A DNA stretch of 17,990 nt from an uncultured Eubacteriales bacterium (GTDB lineage: Bacteria > Bacillota > Clostridia > Christensenellales > UBA1242). Each line of letters starts with the position of its first letter. Position 1 is the first letter of the stretch. The position numbers and the translations under genes were made by a program. The notes below the pieces were generated by a model. It searched no databases and had not been told where the DNA came from. It saw nothing but the letters and a program-made list of their open reading frames with translations. The stretch spans positions 1 through 17,990 of the forward strand of contig USSZ01000020.1 of the NCBI GenBank assembly GCA_900557645.1, in the 5' to 3' direction. Below, in pieces: positions 14,302 to 17,990 of this stretch.

Positions 14302-16254
14302 TTATATTTTTTTATAATTTTTCAAGAAATCATCTTCCCTATCAAAATTAGCATGTTCATTGATATATGCTTTTCTTGCCTCAATATCATCACCCATAAG
14401 AGTTGTTACCATTCTTTCTGCTTCTGCCGCATCTTCTATTGTTACTTGAATAAGATTACGCTTATCAGGATCCATTGTTGTTTCCCAAAGTTGTTCAGGA
14501 TTCATTTCTCCAAGACCTTTATAACGTTGCAAACTATAATTTCTTCCTGCTCTATTAATTGCTTCAGGAAGTTCATTATCAGAATAAACATATTCTGTAT
14601 AATCTTTTTTATAAACCTTATAAAGTGGTGGAAGTCCTATAAAAACATGACCATCATTAATAAGTTCTCTCATATATCTAAAGAAGAATGTTAAAAGAAT
14701 TGCCCTTATATGTGCACCATCTTGGTCGGCATCGCTTAAGATAATAACCTTATTATATCTCAATCCCGACAAATCAAAATCTTCTCCAATTCCTGTATTC
14801 AATGCCGAAATTATAGTTCTTATTTCTTCATTTGCAAGGACCTGATCTATTCGTTTTTTCTCTGCATTTAATGGTTTTCCCCTTAAAGGCAAAATCGCTT
14901 GAAATTTTCTATCACGACCTTGTTTTGCTGAGCCACCAGCAGAATCTCCCTCAACAATAAAAAGTTCACAAATATCTCTATTTTTAGATGTTGCTGCTGA
15001 CAACTTCCCGACTAAATTAAAATTTTCTGCAGAATTTTTGGCTCTTGTAAGTTCCTTTGCTTTCTTTGCAGCCTCTCTAACTTTTGCTGCACCTTTTGCT
15101 TTATTTACAATTATCTCTGCAGTTGTCGAGTTTTTCTTATCAGCAAAAAACAAAGAAAGTTCTTTTATAGTCAAATTCTCAACCATTGTCTTTGCTTCAG
15201 GGTTTCCAAGTTTTGTTTTTGTTTGCCCTTCAAACTGAACATTGTTCATCTTCACATTCAAAACAACATTTATTCCTTCCCTAAAGTCTTCACCTAAAAG
15301 ATTTTGTTCTTTTTCTTTCAAAAGATTGTTATTTCTTGCATATTCATTCATTACTTTCGTAAATGCAGACCTAAAACCTGTTTCATGTGTTCCACCTTCG
15401 ATTGTAGGAATATTATTTACAAATGAAAATGAGTTCTCGGTATAACTATCTGTATAAATAAATGCCACTTGTAAATCAAAATTTTTATCTTCTGCATGAA
15501 AATAAACTGGCTTATTAAACAACTTATTTTTGCCTTCAACTAAATATTCAACAAAGTCAGCAATACCACCCTCATAATGATAAAACTCATGTCTATCTGT
15601 ATTTAGATCAGTTAAATCAATTTTCAACCCTTTGTTCAAAAATGCAAGTTCTTTTGCTCTAGTGCAAATGGTTTCAAAATTAAATTTAAGATTTCCAAAC
15701 ATATCACTATCTGGCAAAAAGGTTACTTTTGTTCCCGTCTTATCAGTTTTTCCAACTACTTTCAAAGGTTCTACAGGTATTCCACTATGCATCTTCCCAT
15801 CTTCATCCATATATGAATGAAAAGCAATAAAATATTCCTTTTTATCTTTGTATACTGTTACATTACACCATTTTGATAATGCATTTGTTACAGAAGCACC
15901 TACACCATGTAGTCCACCAGAAAACTTATAATTATCTGTATTAAATTTTCCACCTGCATGCAATGTTGTATAAACAACTTCAACACCAGATTTATGAAGT
16001 GTTGGATGATTATCTACAGGAATTCCACGACCATTATCTTCAACAGTTACAGAACCATCTGTATTTAATGTTATTTTTATAGTATCACCAAATCCATTCG
16101 AAATTTCGTCAATAGCATTATCAACTATTTCCCATAATAAATGATGCATACCTTTTGAACCTGTAGTTCCAATATACATACCTGGACGCAAACGGACAGC
16201 ATCTAGTCCCTCTAAAACAACTATATCTTTCGCATTATAATTTTGCTCAGCCAT
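14302..16254 (-). CDS. parE: type IIA DNA topoisomerase subunit B (ParE/GyrB)
   Basis: ATPase and TOPRIM subunit, 650 residues, matching the short (no insertion) Firmicutes ParE/GyrB length. GHKL ATPase: Glu42 in LLWEIVDNAID (catalytic base), DNGRGIPVD (73-81), GGKF (101-104) and the lid GGLHGVGASVTNALS (113-127). Transducer: QTKTKLG (343-349). TOPRIM: EGDSAGGSAKQGRDR (434-448, metal-binding Glu434), PLRGKPLNAEK (455-465) and DADQDGAH (507-514). The C-terminus has the usual RYKGLGEMNPEQLWETTMDP. Residue choices at LSDADQDGAHIRAILLTFFF fit a clostridial ParE-like paralogue, but gyrase B is possible. GAGGAG lies 8 nt before the ATG. It is the first gene of the B-A operon. Confidence 0.92.
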   Translation of the reverse strand: MAEQNYNAKDIVVLEGLDAVRLRPGMYIGTTGSKGMHHLLWEIVDNAIDEISNGFGDTIKITLNTDGSVTVEDNGRGIPVDNHPTLHKSGVEVVYTTLHAGGKFNTDNYKFSGGLHGVGASVTNALSKWCNVTVYKDKKEYFIAFHSYMDEDGKMHSGIPVEPLKVVGKTDKTGTKVTFLPDSDMFGNLKFNFETICTRAKELAFLNKGLKIDLTDLNTDRHEFYHYEGGIADFVEYLVEGKNKLFNKPVYFHAEDKNFDLQVAFIYTDSYTENSFSFVNNIPTIEGGTHETGFRSAFTKVMNEYARNNNLLKEKEQNLLGEDFREGINVVLNVKMNNVQFEGQTKTKLGNPEAKTMVENLTIKELSLFFADKKNSTTAEIIVNKAKGAAKVREAAKKAKELTRAKNSAENFNLVGKLSAATSKNRDICELFIVEGDSAGGSAKQGRDRKFQAILPLRGKPLNAEKKRIDQVLANEEIRTIISALNTGIGEDFDLSGLRYNKVIILSDADQDGAHIRAILLTFFFRYMRELINDGHVFIGLPPLYKVYKKDYTEYVYSDNELPEAINRAGRNYSLQRYKGLGEMNPEQLWETTMDPDKRNLIQVTIEDAAEAERMVTTLMGDDIEARKAYINEHANFDREDDFLKNYKKI

Positions 16255-16285
16255 TAAATTCTCCTCGCCAATAATTTCCTATATT

Positions 16286-16314
16286 AGTATAGCATAAAGT
16301 TTTATTTTAAACAA
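16286..16314 (-). promoter_or_regulatory. sigma-A promoter of the topoisomerase operon
   Basis: On the minus strand TTGTTT (16309-16314), a 17-nt spacer and TATACT (16286-16291) with an extended TGC just before it. The start site is about 25 nt before parE. Confidence 0.65.
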
Positions 16315-16395
16315 TAAAAATGTTTTATTTCCTTTATTATAAGATGATTAATTATTATTTTATATATCAAATGATAATTATTTTTTTATTTATTT

Positions 16396-16424
16396 TTGTA
16401 TATTTATCATAATTTTTGCATAAT
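16396..16424 (+). promoter_or_regulatory. possible promoter of murG
   Basis: TTGTAT (16396-16401), a 17-nt spacer and CATAAT (16419-16424), about 85 nt before the ATG. Only moderate matches in very AT-rich DNA. Confidence 0.35.
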
Positions 16425-16513
16425 TATTCATTTTTATTTATAAAAATAGATTATGTCGAAATTTGTCATAAATAATAAAATGATGCATAAGATAATAATT
16501 GAATGGAGATTGT

Positions 16514-17557
16514 ATGAATAAAATTGTATTAACTGGTGGAGGCACTGCTGGGCATGTTTACCCAGCGATTGCGGTCAAAGAAGAACTTGACAAAGAATTT
16601 GAATTTCACTATATTGGTGGAAAAGGAATGGAAAAAGATATTATTTCAAAGTTTGATGACATAAAATATCATCAAATTTCTACAGTTAAATTAGAAAGGA
16701 AATTCACTTTTCAAAACTTTCTAATTCCATTCAAACTTTTAAAATCAATCAACCAATCAAAAAAAATTTTAAAAGAAATAAAACCAAATATAATATTTTC
16801 AAAAGGTGGATTCGTTGCTGTGCCAGTCGTAATTGCAGCACATAAATTAGGAATTCCAATCATAAGTCATGAATCTGATTTAAGTTTAGGACTGGCAAAT
16901 AAAATCATCTTACACTATTGCAATAAAATGTGTGTTGCGTTTGAAAAAACTGAACAATATAATTCAAAATGCATCTATACAGGTCAACCTATTCGAAATA
17001 ATGTTTTGAAAGGAAACAAGAAAAAAATTAAATTTGAAAATATTGATAAAACTAAACCTAACCTGTTGATTATTGGTGGCTCTACTGGTGCTAAATTTAT
17101 TAATGAAAAAGTATGGATAAATATAGACACACTTACAAAAAATTTTAATGTTTTGCATATAACAGGAAAACAAGCAAAAGAAATTAAACATCACAAAAAC
17201 TATCTTCAAGTGCCTTATGCAGAAAATATTGGAGATTATCTCGACTTTGCTGATATTGTTTTATCTAGAGCAGGTTCTGGAGCAATAAATGAATTTTTAA
17301 CTTTAAGAAAACCTATGCTTCTGATTCCCCTTTCAAAAAAATGTTCAAGAGGAGATCAAATAGAAAATGCAAAATTATTTACTAAACTCGGATTCAGCGA
17401 TATGATTGAAGAAGAAGATTTTGATGACAAAATGTTTGTAATTAAAATCAAAAATTTATATCAAAATAAGGATAAATATATAAAAAATATGCAAAACGCA
17501 AAACTTCCAAATGCAAATAAAAAAATTAAAGAACTAATTATGGAAATAAAAAAATAA
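16514..17557 (+). CDS. murG: UDP-GlcNAc:lipid I N-acetylglucosaminyltransferase MurG
   Basis: Peripheral inner-face membrane enzyme that adds GlcNAc to lipid I to make lipid II, the last cytoplasmic step of peptidoglycan precursor synthesis. At 347 residues it is close to the usual ~355. GT-B fold motifs: N-terminal GGGTAGHVYPA (8-18), SKGGFV (96-101) and SHESD (118-122); inter-domain GGSTGAK (188-194); donor-binding SRAGSGAINEF (251-261) and RGDQIENAK (279-287). ATG 16514 has GGAG 5 nt upstream; a TTG at 16499 would add five residues and lacks a ribosome site. In most bacteria murG sits in the mur/fts cluster; here it is alone, between the topoisomerase operon and a CRISPR unit. Confidence 0.97.
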   Translation: MNKIVLTGGGTAGHVYPAIAVKEELDKEFEFHYIGGKGMEKDIISKFDDIKYHQISTVKLERKFTFQNFLIPFKLLKSINQSKKILKEIKPNIIFSKGGFVAVPVVIAAHKLGIPIISHESDLSLGLANKIILHYCNKMCVAFEKTEQYNSKCIYTGQPIRNNVLKGNKKKIKFENIDKTKPNLLIIGGSTGAKFINEKVWINIDTLTKNFNVLHITGKQAKEIKHHKNYLQVPYAENIGDYLDFADIVLSRAGSGAINEFLTLRKPMLLIPLSKKCSRGDQIENAKLFTKLGFSDMIEEEDFDDKMFVIKIKNLYQNKDKYIKNMQNAKLPNANKKIKELIMEIKK

Positions 17558-17580
17558 AAGATGTGCTTGCACATCTTTTA
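17555..17580. terminator. bidirectional terminator of murG and the CRISPR transcript
   Basis: TAAAAGATGTGC (17555-17566) and GCACATCTTTTA (17569-17580) form a perfect 12-bp palindrome that includes the murG stop codon. On the minus strand it is followed by TTTTTTTATTT, so it also ends transcription coming from the CRISPR leader. Confidence 0.85.
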
Positions 17581-17682
17581 TTTACACTAAATCAAATCTT
17601 AACATAACTCTCAAACTATAGAACAACATACTATTAATTTAATTTTGTTTTAGTTATAGAAGGAATAACATAACTCTCAAAC
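17581..17682 (-). CRISPR. minimal type II CRISPR array: one intact repeat, one spacer, one degenerate terminal repeat
   Basis: In crRNA orientation (minus strand) the intact repeat at 17647-17682 is 36 nt, starting GTTTGAGAGTTATGTT and ending TAAAAC, the pattern of type II (Cas9) repeats. The next 30 nt (17617-17646) are the single spacer, the standard type II length. A second repeat starts with the same 17 nt (17600-17616) and then degenerates over the remaining 19-20 nt (17581-17599), as terminal, leader-distal repeats usually do. The array stops at the murG terminator. No cas gene lies within the window. Confidence 0.85.
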
Positions 17683-17774
17683 CTCAAAAGTTAAGAATTA
17701 TTTAATGTTAACAGCATTTTATCCCTTCTTTAACTTATTTTTTATATTATATCTTATTTTAAGCACTATGTCAA
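17683..17774 (-). promoter_or_regulatory. CRISPR leader with consensus promoter and leader-anchoring motif
   Basis: On the minus strand a perfect TTGACA (17769-17774), a 17-nt spacer and a perfect TATAAT (17746-17751) predict a start near 17739, about 57 nt before the first repeat. The last seven leader bases, TTTTGAG (17683-17689), abut the repeat and differ by one base from ATTTGAG, the leader-anchoring sequence known in type II-A systems. Confidence 0.75.
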
Positions 17775-17875
17775 ATCTCACATAAATCTTTATCAATATA
17801 TTTTTACTTAATCTCAAGTTATTACTAAAAATATTATACAAGTATTTCATTTTAAAGCAAAATAATAATAACAGC

Positions 17876-17930
17876 ATTTTTAAGTCAAAAAATAAAAACG
17901 ACCATTTTTGACAAAAATCGACTTAAAAAT
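17876..17930. other. nested stem-loop upstream of the CRISPR leader
   Basis: ATTTTTAAGTC (17876-17886) pairs with GACTTAAAAAT (17920-17930); inside, ATTTTT-GAC-AAAAAT (17904-17918) forms a small hairpin. GTCAAAAA (17884-17891) can alternatively pair with TTTTTGAC (17905-17912). Role unknown. The sequence between it and the leader promoter (17775-17875) is AT-rich with no gene seen. Confidence 0.5.
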
Positions 17931-17935
17931 CTATA

Positions 17936-17968
17936 AAAAAAGAAAGGTTGCTTATTCCTTTCTTTTTT
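17936..17968 (-). terminator. terminator of a gene entering from beyond the window
   Basis: AAAAAAGAAAGG (17936-17947) and CCTTTCTTTTTT (17957-17968) form a 12-bp stem with a 9-nt loop. On the minus strand it could end a gene whose last codons lie in 17972-17990; one frame there stops at TAA 17972-17974, four bases before the stem. Too little is present to identify that gene. Confidence 0.65.
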
Positions 17969-17990
17969 CTTTTATGTTAATTTCACACTT

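Noticed and set aside
17581..17930. tracrRNA inside the window
   Set aside because: The only sequence complementary to the repeat is the array itself; a bulged anti-repeat followed by tracr hairpins was not found.

Overview
This window is very AT-rich and uses the standard genetic code. Tryptophans in the long genes are TGG, and stops are almost all TAA or TAG. Gene density, strong AGGAGG-type ribosome sites, a PdaB-type (spore-associated) polysaccharide deacetylase, CtsR-like heptads at groESL and a type II CRISPR unit all point to an uncultured low-GC Firmicute, probably a clostridial gut-type lineage. That placement is inference; no rRNA or tRNA gene was seen.

Layout. 1-2170: a loosely packed minus-strand region with a DUF6518-like membrane protein, a stop-interrupted gene remnant, a small membrane-anchored protein, and about 500 bases with structured non-coding DNA and one possible 30-codon ORF. 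2174-3560: divergent SHOCT-type membrane protein (-) and short-chain dehydrogenase (+), with promoters back to back. 3671-5589: groES-groEL (-), one strong promoter with CtsR-like half-sites. 5796-8373: a SPOR-like membrane protein (+) converging on a large anchored surface protein (-) with InlB-type and BspA-type repeats. 8374-8697: a near-perfect DNA cloverleaf. 8698-10145: deacetylase then a tandem OB-fold SSB-like protein, an apparent two-gene operon (-). 10500-11478: an unknown membrane-anchored protein (+) with a broken 5' reading frame. 11623-16254: both subunits of a type IIA topoisomerase (-), B before A. 16514-17557: murG (+).

The right end (17581-17774) holds what I consider the best find: a complete, minimal type II CRISPR transcription unit on the minus strand. 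It has a consensus promoter (TTGACA-17-TATAAT), a leader ending in TTTTGAG directly against the repeat, one intact 36-bp repeat, one 30-bp spacer, a degenerate terminal repeat and a terminator shared with murG. Its orientation predicts cas genes just beyond position 17990 on the minus strand.

The housekeeping genes (groESL, topoisomerase, murG) serve protein folding, chromosome topology and peptidoglycan synthesis and have no obvious link to one another. The accessory stretches between them carry the unusual structure: the CRISPR unit, the cloverleaf, a G-tract inside a surface-protein promoter, and decaying genes.
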